Position numbers and translations under genes: made by a program. From an uncultured Opitutia bacterium (GTDB taxonomy: Bacteria; Verrucomicrobiota; Verrucomicrobiia; Opitutales; UBA953), in assembly GCA_903882335.1 (NCBI GenBank), contig CAIRWP010000172.1, positions 1 through 10,770 on the forward strand: a stretch of DNA of 10,770 nucleotides, in the 5' to 3' direction. Within the stretch, counting starts at the first letter, position 1. Every line of letters begins with the position of its first letter. Positions 1 through 7,040 of the stretch are shown here, piece by piece. Under the pieces are notes generated by a model. The model did not search any database and was not told the DNA's origin. It saw only the letters and a program-made list of their open reading frames with translations.

Positions 1-1
1 C

Positions 2-1036
2 CGGCCGGCGAACAAGACCGCTCCGCCCAAGCAGCCGTTCTTCGCCTACATCAACGACTCCGTCAGCCACGAGAGCCAGGTCCGCGCCGGCGACGACGCG
101 CACGCGCGTAACACCTCGGCCCTCAAGCCCTCCGACCGCCGCGACCCGGCCAAGGTCGAACTGCCGCCCTTCTACCCCGACACCCCGGAAGTCCGCCGCG
201 AGGTCGCGCACTACCACGAGCTCGTCACGGCGGTCGACTACACCCTGGGCCGCGTGCTCGCGTACCTGAAGGAGCACAACCTCGAGGAGAACACCATCGT
301 GATCCTGACCGGCGACCATGGCCGCGGGATGCCGCGCTTCAAGCGGTCCCCCAAGGACACCGGCACGCGCGTGCCGCTCATCGTGCGCTGGCCCGCCAAG
401 ATCGCGCCGGGCACGGTCCGCGAGGACTTCGCCAGCTGGATCGACTTCGCGCCGACCGCCCTGACCTTGGCGGGCGCCCCGGTACCCAAGGACTATGACG
501 GTCATTGCTTCCTGCCGACCGCGGCCAACCCGCCGAAGTACGTCTACGCGTTCCGCGATCACATGGACGAGAGCTTCGACCGCGTCCGCGCCGTCCGCGA
601 CGCGCGCTACCGCTACGTCCGCAACCAGGCGCCGGGCGTCGACGAGGCCGGGCAGGTCGCCTATCAGGAAGTCGGCCAGACCATGCAGGCGCTCCGCAAA
701 GCCCAGGCCGCAGGCACGCTGACGCCGGTGCAGGCCCTTTACTTCAACCCGCAGCGCGCCCCCGAGGAACTCTACGACACGGTCACGGATCCGTGGGAAG
801 TGCGGAACCTCGCGGCGGACCCCGCCCAGGCGACGAAGCTCGCCGAACTGCGCGCCGAATGCGACCGCTGGGTCGCGCACTGCGGACCGGTCGGCGAGAT
901 GAGCGTCGCGGATCTGGTCAAAAAGGGCATCATCCAACCGCGCGACGAGAAATACGTCGAACGCACCAAGACCGGCAAGGTGGCCGAGGACGCGACGGCC
1001 CCCGCCAAGAAGGCCGGCAAGAAAGCCAACAAGTGA
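2..1036 (+). CDS. Sulfatase, C-terminal part (5' end outside window)
   Basis: This is the C-terminal 344 residues of a type I sulfatase, an enzyme that hydrolyses sulfate esters, probably of polysaccharides. The reading frame is open from base 2; the N-terminus with the Cys/Ser formylglycine site lies upstream of the window. Visible family features, in order, are PFFAYINDSVSHES, the metal- and substrate-site block LTGDHGRG (Asp-His at 314-319), TRVPLIVRWPAKIAPGT, then SWIDFAPTALTLAG and a DGH turn. Near the end is the typical EELYDTVTDPWEVRNLAADP segment. The FRDHMDESFDRVRAVRD block resembles heparan N-sulfatase-like members, but the substrate cannot be told from this part. The protein ends in a Lys/Ala-rich tail (PAKKAGKKANK). 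The next gene starts 20 bases downstream on the same strand, so co-transcription is possible. Sulfatases are abundant in Verrucomicrobiota and Planctomycetota. The family call is secure; export is inferred from the family. Confidence 0.93.
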   Translation, partial: RPANKTAPPKQPFFAYINDSVSHESQVRAGDDAHARNTSALKPSDRRDPAKVELPPFYPDTPEVRREVAHYHELVTAVDYTLGRVLAYLKEHNLEENTIVILTGDHGRGMPRFKRSPKDTGTRVPLIVRWPAKIAPGTVREDFASWIDFAPTALTLAGAPVPKDYDGHCFLPTAANPPKYVYAFRDHMDESFDRVRAVRDARYRYVRNQAPGVDEAGQVAYQEVGQTMQALRKAQAAGTLTPVQALYFNPQRAPEELYDTVTDPWEVRNLAADPAQATKLAELRAECDRWVAHCGPVGEMSVADLVKKGIIQPRDEKYVERTKTGKVAEDATAPAKKAGKKANK

Positions 1037-1056
1037 CCCCGCCCGACTTTTACTTC

Positions 1057-1662
1057 ATGCGACTCCTCCCCCTCCTCGCCGCCGCCGCGCTCCTTGCCGG
1101 CTGCCGCCCAGCCCCCAAGGTCTCGACCTACGAGGTGAAGTCCGACCCGCCCGCCGCCAAGGAAGCCGTCGCGGCGACCCCCGCGCCCGCGCCGCGCCCC
1201 GCGATGCAGGCGACCCCCGCCATGCAGGCGGAAGCGGCCCAAGCCGGCCAGCCCACCTGGGCCGCCTTGCCCGAGGGATGGACGGTCGGTCCGCCCAATG
1301 CGATGCGCAAGGGCAGCTGGACGATCGCCGGCCCGAACGGCACCAAGGCCGAGCTCGCCGTGACCGTCTTCCCCGGCAACGTCGGCGGGCTGACCGCCAA
1401 CGTGAACCGCTGGCGTGGTCAGCTCGGCCTGCCGCCCGCCGCGGAGGCCGACATCCTCGCCGCCGCCAAACCGGGCAAAGTGGGCGCGGATGAGGCCCAG
1501 CGCTTCGTGATGGTCGCGGCCGACGGCGCCAAGTCGACCGACGCCTTCCTCGTCCCGAAGAATGGCTCCACCTGGTTCTGTAAGCTGAGCGGCGATACCC
1601 CCGCGGTTCAGGCCCAGGCCGAAGCCTTCACGAAATTCCTCCTCCAATCCAAGCTACCGTGA
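1057..1662 (+). CDS. Small lipoprotein preceding the cytochrome c synthase gene
   Basis: This encodes a 201-residue predicted lipoprotein of unknown function. The N-terminus is a lipoprotein signal: MR, a hydrophobic stretch, and lipobox LLAGC with the lipidated Cys at residue 16. A low-complexity Ala/Pro linker follows (about 30-65) and contains two PAMQA copies (48-52 and 54-58). The C-terminal domain (about 67-201) starts WAALPEGW and holds NVNRWRGQLGLPP (115-127) and TWFCKLSGD (172-180). I recall similar proteins with an NRWRGQ motif beside ResB-type genes in planctomycetes and verrucomicrobia, but have not checked this. The start was chosen because it gives a complete lipoprotein signal; the longer open frame upstream overlaps the sulfatase. 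The stop overlaps the GTG of the next gene (GTGA), so it is probably coupled to the cytochrome c synthase. A role in handling heme or apocytochrome outside the cytoplasmic membrane is a guess from position. Cys175 is the only other cysteine. Confidence 0.87.
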   Translation: MRLLPLLAAAALLAGCRPAPKVSTYEVKSDPPAAKEAVAATPAPAPRPAMQATPAMQAEAAQAGQPTWAALPEGWTVGPPNAMRKGSWTIAGPNGTKAELAVTVFPGNVGGLTANVNRWRGQLGLPPAAEADILAAAKPGKVGADEAQRFVMVAADGAKSTDAFLVPKNGSTWFCKLSGDTPAVQAQAEAFTKFLLQSKLP

Positions 1663-4600
1663 ACGACGATTTCCAGACGAAGGCCGACACGGGGCGACGC
1701 CTCCTCGATACGCTGGCCGGCCTCCGGCTGACGGTGACGTTGCTCATCCTCTCCATCCTGCTGGTCTTCCTCGGGACGCTGGAACAGGTTCACTGGGGCG
1801 TCTGGCATATCCAAAAAGCCTACTTCGGTTCCTGGGTCTGCTTCTACCCGCTCGATGACACCGCGGTCGCGCGGATCCCCCTGCCCGGCGGCTTCCTACT
1901 CGGTGCGCTGCTTATCATCAACCTCACGCTCGCGCACCTGCGTCACTTCAAGAGCGGCCTGCGCCACCTCGGGATGGGCATGATCCACGGCGGTCTGCTG
2001 CTGCTGCTCGCCGGCGGGTTCGTGACCGCCCTGTACCAGGAGGAATCGGCCATGATCATCCCCGAAGGCGAAAGCCGGGACTACTCCGAGGCGTTCCGCG
2101 AATTCGAGCTGGTGCTGATCGCGAAGACCGGAAAAGGCACCGACCAGGTGACCGCCATCCCCGACGACCTGCTGGCGAAGGACGCCCGCTTCGAGGCCGC
2201 TTCCGGCCTCACCCTGCGCGTCGATGCCTACCACCGCAACGCGACCCTGCGCGCGCAATCCCAGCTGACCGACGGTCAGGCCATCGAAGTGACCAAGGGT
2301 ATCGGGGCGACCTCCAAGCTCGCCTTCAAGCCGCAGCCAGAGAGCTTCGACGACAATAACCCGAATGCACCGCTCGCGCTGGTGACGGTGCTCGGCGCCG
2401 GACAGGTCGAACTGGGCCGCTGGGTCGTCTCCGCCGCCCTCACGGAATCCTTCGGAACTCAGGGCTTCGAGCAGGCAGGCCGCGCCTACGAGGTCGCCCT
2501 CCGCCGGGCCCGCGTGTACCACCCCTTCGCGGTCCGCCTCAACACCTTCACCCACGAGAAGTACCCCGGCACCAACACCCCGAAGCGCTTCGCGAGCGAC
2601 GTCACCGTCGTCGCCGACGGCGTCACGTTGCCCAACTACGTCATCTCGATGAACCAGCCGCTCCGCCACGCCGGCGCGACGCTTTTCCAGTCCAGCTTCG
2701 GCAACTCGCGCGACGGCAAGGACATCACGGTGCTGCAGGTCGTGCGCAACCCCGGCGCCTGGATTCCCTACGCGTCCGTGGTCATCATGTCCCTCGGTCT
2801 CCTCTGGCAGTTCGGCTTCTCCTTGGTCCGCTTCGTCGCCGGCCGCGGGAAGACCGCCGCGACCGCGGCCCTCGTGCTCGCCACGATTGTGCCCGCGCAG
2901 GGCGGGGAAGCGGCGTCCTGGGATAGTCGGGTGTTCGGCGAAATCCCCGTGCAGAGCGGCGGCCGCGTCCAGCCGATCGAGACGCTCGCCAGCGGTTCGT
3001 TACTGCAGATGCGGGCCCGCCGCGAACTGGCGCTGAGCGGCCTGGAAAGAATCGCTTTCGGCCAGAAGCCTTCCACCTGGTCGCCGGCGGACCGCTCCGA
3101 AATCTTCCGCAGCCTGCCCGGCCTCAAGGACAACAAGGCCGTGCTCGACGCCCTCGAGATCCGACCCCTGCCGCTCAAGAGCGGCGCGCTCGGCTCCGTC
3201 GATTGGCTCATCGAGGTGGCCTTCCGCGCCCACGTCGCCCGCCACCTGCCCACCTTCCGCGTCGACCACCCGGCAGTGCTGCGGATGGCCGGGCGCGACC
3301 CGGAATTGACGAAGTTCGTGAGCTGGGACGACGTGCTCAAGCACAGCAAGGCGATCTCCGAGGCGGCCGATAAGGCCCGCAACCGCCCCCAGGCGGACCG
3401 CGACGCCGAAGACCGGGCCATCATCCAGCTCGAGACCGCCGCCCGCCAGTACGCCGCGCTGAGCATGGCCTTCATCCCCGGCGACCTCCCGCCGGACATC
3501 GAGCCGCAGCAGGAATACCGGGCTTGGTTCATAACCATCAACCGCGTGCTGGCCGAGATGGCCAAGAACCGCGACACCCAGACCGGCGCCGCCCCGGCGA
3601 TCGACCAGGAACTCCAGCAGAACGTCCGCTCGCTCGTGGACCGCTACCAGAACTTCGCCCGCGAAGGCGCCATCCGGCTGGTCCCGCCCAAGGAAGCCGG
3701 CTCGCTCGACGAGTGGGACAACCTCGGCGCGGCCTTGCTCGGCACGATCCAACGCGACGCCACCCGCCGCGACGCCCTGGGCCCCGAAGGCGTGGTCACC
3801 CGTTACGCGAACTTCTGCTCGGCCTGGCGCAAGGGCGATAACGACGCGTGCATGCGCGAGGCGACCGCCCTCCGCGCCTCGCTGGCCGGCACCTGGAGCG
3901 ACCACGTGGCCGCCGAGGCCGGCTTCGGCCGCCTCCAAGCCTTCTACCTGCTGCTCCAGGCCTACTTCGTCGCGTTGTTGGCCGTGCTCATCTACTGGGC
4001 GACCGGCAAGGAGGGCCTGCGCCGCTGGGGCGCCGTCGCGCTCTGGGTCCTATTCGCGCTGCACACCGCCGCCCTGCTCTACCGCATGTGGCTGCACGGC
4101 CGACCGCCGGTCACGAACCTTTATTCTTCCGGCATCTTCGTCGCCTGGGGCGGCGTGGCGCTCGGCCTCATCCTCGAACGCTTCTGGAAAAACGGCATCG
4201 GCGCCGCCGCGGCCGGCCTCTGCGGCTTCCTCTCGCTGCTGGTGGCCCACAACCTCGGCCTCTCGGGCGAGGATAATCTCGAGAGCGTGCGCGCGGTCCT
4301 CGACTCGAATTTCTGGCTGGCGACGCACGTGACCATCGTGACGTTGGGCTATTCGGCGACGTTCGTCGCCGGCATCCTCGGCGGGCTCCACCTGGTCCTC
4401 CGCGCCCTCAAGGCCGACTACGCCGCCGGCGACAGCGTCAGCCGGGCGGCCTATGGTATCCTCGCCTTCGCCACCCTCGCGAGTTTCGTGGGCACGATGC
4501 TCGGCGGCATCTGGGCCGACCAGAGCTGGGGCCGTTTCTGGGGCTGGGATCCCAAGGAGAACGGCGCCGTGCTCATCGTCCTCTGGTGCGCCGTTTGCCT

Positions 4601-4841
4601 GCACGCCCGCTGGGGCGGCCTCGTGCGCCGCGAAGGCCTGATGCAGCTACTGGTCTTCGGCAACATCGTCACCGCCTGGTCGTGGTTCGGCACGAACCTC
4701 CTCGGCGTCGGCCTGCATAGCTACGGCTTCACGGAGTCGGGGTTCTTCTGGCTCTACCTCGTCTTCATGCCCTCGCAGCTGGTGCTCATCGCGCTCGGCT
4801 GGCTCCCGGCGCGAAACCGTCCGGCGGCGACCCCCGCATGA
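1659..4841 (+). CDS. ccsBA: Fused ResB-CcsA cytochrome c biogenesis protein (System II)
   Basis: This 1060-residue membrane protein fuses the two halves of the System II cytochrome c synthase, which exports heme and attaches it to CXXCH apocytochromes outside the membrane. The ResB half (1 to about 395) has membrane segments near 23-43, 76-94, 103-125 and 368-392, the LGTLEQ...YFGSW block after the first, and a soluble domain in between. His110 in GMGMIHGG is the likely membrane heme ligand. A hydrophobic segment (399-413) leads into a large soluble insert with the motif IPVQSGGRVQPIETLA (429-444). The CcsA half starts near 760. It has GRPPVTNLYSS, His890 (likely first external heme ligand), the tryptophan-rich heme motif WGRFWGWD (957-964), His982 (membrane ligand) and His1020 (second external ligand). 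Ligand roles are assigned by analogy with characterised CcsBA proteins. The GTG start overlaps the upstream stop, and the 3' end overlaps the NusG-like gene. Confidence 0.96.
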   Translation: MNDDFQTKADTGRRLLDTLAGLRLTVTLLILSILLVFLGTLEQVHWGVWHIQKAYFGSWVCFYPLDDTAVARIPLPGGFLLGALLIINLTLAHLRHFKSGLRHLGMGMIHGGLLLLLAGGFVTALYQEESAMIIPEGESRDYSEAFREFELVLIAKTGKGTDQVTAIPDDLLAKDARFEAASGLTLRVDAYHRNATLRAQSQLTDGQAIEVTKGIGATSKLAFKPQPESFDDNNPNAPLALVTVLGAGQVELGRWVVSAALTESFGTQGFEQAGRAYEVALRRARVYHPFAVRLNTFTHEKYPGTNTPKRFASDVTVVADGVTLPNYVISMNQPLRHAGATLFQSSFGNSRDGKDITVLQVVRNPGAWIPYASVVIMSLGLLWQFGFSLVRFVAGRGKTAATAALVLATIVPAQGGEAASWDSRVFGEIPVQSGGRVQPIETLASGSLLQMRARRELALSGLERIAFGQKPSTWSPADRSEIFRSLPGLKDNKAVLDALEIRPLPLKSGALGSVDWLIEVAFRAHVARHLPTFRVDHPAVLRMAGRDPELTKFVSWDDVLKHSKAISEAADKARNRPQADRDAEDRAIIQLETAARQYAALSMAFIPGDLPPDIEPQQEYRAWFITINRVLAEMAKNRDTQTGAAPAIDQELQQNVRSLVDRYQNFAREGAIRLVPPKEAGSLDEWDNLGAALLGTIQRDATRRDALGPEGVVTRYANFCSAWRKGDNDACMREATALRASLAGTWSDHVAAEAGFGRLQAFYLLLQAYFVALLAVLIYWATGKEGLRRWGAVALWVLFALHTAALLYRMWLHGRPPVTNLYSSGIFVAWGGVALGLILERFWKNGIGAAAAGLCGFLSLLVAHNLGLSGEDNLESVRAVLDSNFWLATHVTIVTLGYSATFVAGILGGLHLVLRALKADYAAGDSVSRAAYGILAFATLASFVGTMLGGIWADQSWGRFWGWDPKENGAVLIVLWCAVCLHARWGGLVRREGLMQLLVFGNIVTAWSWFGTNLLGVGLHSYGFTESGFFWLYLVFMPSQLVLIALGWLPARNRPAATPA

Positions 4842-5350
4842 CGGACCTGCCGGCGACCGCCTGGTTCTGCGTGAAGTCGCGGCCTCGCCAAGAGGCCGTG
4901 GCCGAGCGCAACCTGCGGTCGCTCGGCGAAGTCGAAGTCGTGCTCCCGCGCCTACGGCGCACGCGGCGCGGGCATGACAAGAACAAGGTCGTGGTCGAGC
5001 CGCTCTTCCCCGGCTACCTCTTCCTGCGCTTCGACCCGGCCGAACTGACGGCTTCAGTCCGCGGCACCCGCGGCGTCCTGCACCTCGTCACGCAAGGCGG
5101 CCGCGCCGTGGAGGTCGCCCCGAAGGTGATCGCCGACCTCCTAGCGCTCGGCCCGGACGCGACCTTATCCCTGCTCGACGAGGAACCGCAGGTCGGCGGC
5201 AAAGTCCGTATCATCCGCGGTATCTTTGCCGGCTCCGAAGGCGAGGTCCTCCGGCTGCATGGTCCGCAGAAACGCATCGCCGTGCTCCTCGAACTCCTCG
5301 GCTCGGAAAAACCCGTCGAGCTCAGTGCCGAGGATGTGGAGAACGCATAG
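4838..5350 (+). CDS. Specialised NusG/RfaH-like transcription antitermination protein
   Basis: This 170-residue protein has the two-domain layout of the NusG family, which binds RNA polymerase and reduces pausing or termination. The N-terminal NGN domain (about 7-105) contains AWFCVKSRPRQEAVAERNL, then VVLPRLRR and EPLFPGYLFLRFD (54-66), and the RGTRGVLHLV segment. A KOW domain follows (about 117-165) with VGGKVRIIRGIFAGSEGEV and a closing ELLGSEKPVELSAEDVE. The EPLFPGYLF form and the position suggest a paralogue of the RfaH/UpxY/LoaP kind; housekeeping nusG normally sits with secE and rplK, which are absent here. The ATG overlaps the ccsBA stop (ATGA), implying coupled translation. Specialised paralogues usually head long polysaccharide or secondary-metabolite operons, so a place at the end of a cytochrome c gene run is unusual. 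Its target operon is not visible, and RfaH-like fold switching cannot be judged from sequence alone. Confidence 0.9.
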   Translation: MTDLPATAWFCVKSRPRQEAVAERNLRSLGEVEVVLPRLRRTRRGHDKNKVVVEPLFPGYLFLRFDPAELTASVRGTRGVLHLVTQGGRAVEVAPKVIADLLALGPDATLSLLDEEPQVGGKVRIIRGIFAGSEGEVLRLHGPQKRIAVLLELLGSEKPVELSAEDVENA

Positions 5351-5354
5351 GCCC

Positions 5355-5380
5355 GGGGCTTGGGCTAGGGCCGGGGCTAG
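5355..5380 (+). repeat. Left arm of 26-bp inverted repeat (GGGCTA words)
   Basis: This is a G-rich 26-base arm starting five bases after the nusG-like stop codon. It is built from near-repeats of GGGCTA/GGGGCT. It matches the reverse complement of 5463-5488 at 24 of 26 positions, with mismatches at arm positions 7 and 18. In RNA the arms could form a long, very stable stem closing an 82-base loop. No T-tract follows, so a standard intrinsic terminator is not supported. Confidence 0.9.
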
Positions 5381-5408
5381 TTAAATGCCGATGTGAAATA
5401 GTCTCACC

Positions 5409-5437
5409 TTTATCTCGGCCTCGCCCCCGCTCATAAT
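5409..5437 (+). promoter_or_regulatory. Possible sigma-70-like promoter between the inverted repeat arms
   Basis: A CATAAT hexamer (5432-5437) resembles the -10 consensus. With a 17-base spacer, the hexamer TTTATC (5409-5414) is a poor -35 match. The spacer DNA between the arms is clearly more AT-rich than its surroundings, as expected for a promoter. Initiation near 5445 would give a leader of about 45 bases that includes only the right arm. This is a weak motif-based call. Confidence 0.3.
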
Positions 5438-5462
5438 CTGTACACGCGTATCTTTGATTCTC

Positions 5463-5488
5463 CTAGCCCCAGCCCTAGCCCTAGCCCC
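5463..5488 (-). repeat. Right arm of 26-bp inverted repeat, abutting a start codon
   Basis: This C-rich arm is composed of AGCCCT/AGCCCC words. Its last base is immediately before the ATG of the DUF386 gene, so the arm occupies the entire position where a ribosome-binding site would lie. If paired with 5355-5380 in a read-through transcript, it would bury the translation start. In a transcript starting between the arms it would stay unpaired. Confidence 0.9.
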
Positions 5489-5944
5489 ATGATCCACGAT
5501 CTCCTCCTTCACTCCTCCGCTTACGAGAAGCTGCACCCGGACTTCCCCAAGGCGTTCGCGTGGCTCCGGTCGTTCGACCTCGCCACGCCGGACGGGAAAT
5601 ATGAGATCGACGGCCTGGGCTTGACCGCCGGGGTCCAACGCTACGAGACCAAGCCGGACGCGGAAAAGAAATGGGAAGCCCACGAGGTCTACGGCGACAT
5701 CCAGGTGGTCTTCGCCGGCGAGGAGATCTGCGGGCACACGGATGCGCGGACGCTCACCGTGACCGAGCCCTACAACCCCGCCAAGGATGTCGCGAAGTAC
5801 GCCCACCCGAGCGCCCCGACCACCCGCCTCCATCTCCGGCCGGGCGCCTTCACGGTATTCCACCCTCAGGACGGCCACCAGCCCGGGGTCGCGGTGAGCG
5901 GTCCGGCCAACGTGCTCAAGGTCGTGATCAAGTTCCGCGTCTGA
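5489..5944 (+). CDS. YhcH/YjgK/YiaL family (DUF386) protein
   Basis: This 151-residue protein has the full length and pattern of the YhcH/YjgK/YiaL family, which includes EbgC and the sialic-acid-related protein NanQ. These are small double-stranded beta-helix (cupin-like) proteins, linked in several bacteria to sugar processing, including anomer conversion. Key features are the N-terminal MIHDLL, the segment WEAHEVYGDIQVVFAGEE (62-79) with Glu63, His66 and Asp70 in the usual metal- or substrate-pocket spacing, and FHPQDGHQPG (124-133) with Asp128 and His130. No signal peptide is present, so it acts in the cytoplasm. The ATG is chosen because it matches the family N-terminus, and it follows directly on the right inverted-repeat arm with no Shine-Dalgarno sequence. 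An exported hydrolase gene follows 49 bases downstream. The exact sugar substrate cannot be told, and no sialic acid genes are visible nearby. Confidence 0.92.
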   Translation: MIHDLLLHSSAYEKLHPDFPKAFAWLRSFDLATPDGKYEIDGLGLTAGVQRYETKPDAEKKWEAHEVYGDIQVVFAGEEICGHTDARTLTVTEPYNPAKDVAKYAHPSAPTTRLHLRPGAFTVFHPQDGHQPGVAVSGPANVLKVVIKFRV

Positions 5945-5964
5945 ACGGCCGACGGCAACTTCCG

Positions 5965-5978
5965 ACCCCGCCCGGGGT
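5965..5978. repeat. 14-base palindrome upstream of hydrolase gene
   Basis: ACCCCG-CC-CGGGGT is a perfect 6+6 palindrome with a two-base centre, ending 15 bases before the hydrolase ATG. It may be an operator-like site or a small hairpin over the initiation region. In DNA this GC-rich, a chance palindrome is also quite possible. Confidence 0.35.
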
Positions 5979-5993
5979 ACCATCTTCAACCCT

Positions 5994-6920
5994 ATGCGCG
6001 CCTTCCTCGCCCTCCTGCTCTGCCTCGGCCTCGCTTCCGCCCAACCGGCGCCCGAGGTCACCCGCGTCCGCGACGTCATCTACCAAAAGCGCGATGGGTT
6101 CGTCCTGACGATGGACGTCTTCCAGCCGGTCAAGCCGAACGGCGCCGCCATCATCAAGCTCGTCAGCGGTGGCTGGAACTCCAACCACTCCGGCATCGGC
6201 GACGGCGGCTGGCCGAAATACGGCTACACGACATTTGTCGTCGTCCATGGCTCCCAGCCCCGCTTCCACATCGACGAGATCGTGACCGACGTCCAGCGGG
6301 CGGTCCGCGTCGCCCGCGCCTATGCCGGCACCTACGGCTTCGCGCCTGACAAGATGGGCGTGACGGGCAGTAGCGCCGGCGGCCACCTCTCCTTGATGCT
6401 CGCGCTCACGAGCAAGCCCGGCGACCCGAAGGCCGCCGACGGCTTCGGTCGCATCGGCAGCGAGGTCCAGGCCGTGGCCTGTTTCTACCCGCCGACCGAC
6501 TTCATCAGCTGGATCAATGAGAACGACGGCCTCAACGGGGTCGGCCCGCTCGCCGCGCGTAAGCCGGCCTTCGGCCCGAAAATCGAGACCCCTGAGGGCA
6601 TGCTCGCGATGGGCAAGGCGCTCTCGCCCATCAACCACATCTCCAAGTCGCAGCCGCCGATTTATATCGTGCAGGGGGACAACGATGTGCTGGTCCACCA
6701 CTCCCAAGCGACCCGCTTCCAGGCGAAAGCGGCCGCAGCGGGCGCGACCTGCGAGGTCCTGATCCGCGAGGGCGCGGGCCACGGCGGCTGGAGGGAGATG
6801 GGCGAGGATGGCCAGCGGATGCTGGAATGGTTCGACCTCCACCTCCTCGGGAAGCAGCCGGCGAAGCCCTTCACGAACGGCGTATCGAAGCTACCGAGCA
6901 CGAATCCGACGAAGAAGTAA
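5994..6920 (+). CDS. Exported alpha/beta-hydrolase (esterase/peptidase-like)
   Basis: This 308-residue protein begins with a classical signal peptide (MRAFLALLLCLGLASA, likely cleaved at ASA|QP after residue 16), so it should act outside the cytoplasm. The mature part is an alpha/beta-hydrolase of the acetyl-esterase/S9 prolyl-oligopeptidase type. An oxyanion-side segment LVSGGWNS is followed by the nucleophile elbow GSSAGGHLS with Ser127. QGDNDVLV supplies the probable acid Asp231, and GAGHGGW the catalytic His263. A complete Ser-Asp-His triad in family order indicates an active enzyme. Similar proteins in planctomycetes and verrucomicrobia often deacetylate plant or algal polysaccharides, but the substrate here is unknown. 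It lies 49 bases downstream of the DUF386 gene and could share its transcript. No Shine-Dalgarno sequence precedes the ATG. Confidence 0.92.
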   Translation: MRAFLALLLCLGLASAQPAPEVTRVRDVIYQKRDGFVLTMDVFQPVKPNGAAIIKLVSGGWNSNHSGIGDGGWPKYGYTTFVVVHGSQPRFHIDEIVTDVQRAVRVARAYAGTYGFAPDKMGVTGSSAGGHLSLMLALTSKPGDPKAADGFGRIGSEVQAVACFYPPTDFISWINENDGLNGVGPLAARKPAFGPKIETPEGMLAMGKALSPINHISKSQPPIYIVQGDNDVLVHHSQATRFQAKAAAAGATCEVLIREGAGHGGWREMGEDGQRMLEWFDLHLLGKQPAKPFTNGVSKLPSTNPTKK

Positions 6921-6931
6921 CGTCGCGTACC

Positions 6932-6970
6932 GCGGAAAGCGGAAAGCGGTTAGCGGTTAGCGGTTAGCGG
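6932..6970 (+). repeat. Tandem GCGGAAA/GCGGTTA heptamers
   Basis: Two copies of GCGGAAA (6932-6945) run directly into three copies of GCGGTTA (6946-6966) and a final GCGG. The period is exactly 7 bases. The array begins 11 bases after the hydrolase stop codon and is non-coding. Confidence 0.95.
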
Positions 6971-6994
6971 TTTGGATGGCGGTTTGGATGGCGG
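6971..6994 (+). repeat. Two tandem copies of the 12-mer TTTGGATGGCGG
   Basis: Two perfect 12-base copies (6971-6982 and 6983-6994) continue the heptamer array. The word GGATGGCGGTT (6974-6984) is the exact reverse complement of AACCGCCATCC at 7066-7076, so this block is the left side of an imperfect inverted repeat. Confidence 0.95.
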
Positions 6995-7007
6995 CACCTC
7001 ACCGCCA
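6989..7007 (+). repeat. Short hairpin TGGCGG/CCGCCA
   Basis: The last 12-mer ends in TGGCGG (6989-6994), complementary to CCGCCA (7002-7007) across a 7-base loop. It lies between genes but lacks a following T-tract, so it is a weak terminator candidate at best. Confidence 0.4.
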
Positions 7008-7040
7008 CCCTTACCCCATCCCCATCCGTTATCCCATTTT

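Noticed and set aside
505..1056. Upstream in-frame extension of the lipoprotein gene to 505
   Set aside because: It runs inside the sulfatase gene and reads as Arg/Pro-rich out-of-frame text; the ATG at 1057 starts a proper lipoprotein signal.
3000..3938. Long minus-strand open frame opposite ccsBA (312 codons), with others at 1896-2669 and 2768-3577
   Set aside because: These overlap a continuous, motif-rich ccsBA coding frame and encode Ala/Gly/Val-rich or Ser/Arg-rich shadow text with no domain.
5355..5488. Insertion sequence or intrinsic terminator
   Set aside because: There is no transposase, no target-site duplication was evident, and no T-tract follows either arm; the 82-base loop is also too long for a normal terminator.
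5928..6842. 304-codon minus-strand open frame opposite the alpha/beta-hydrolase
   Set aside because: The plus strand has a signal peptide and a complete catalytic triad; the antisense product shows only compositional bias.
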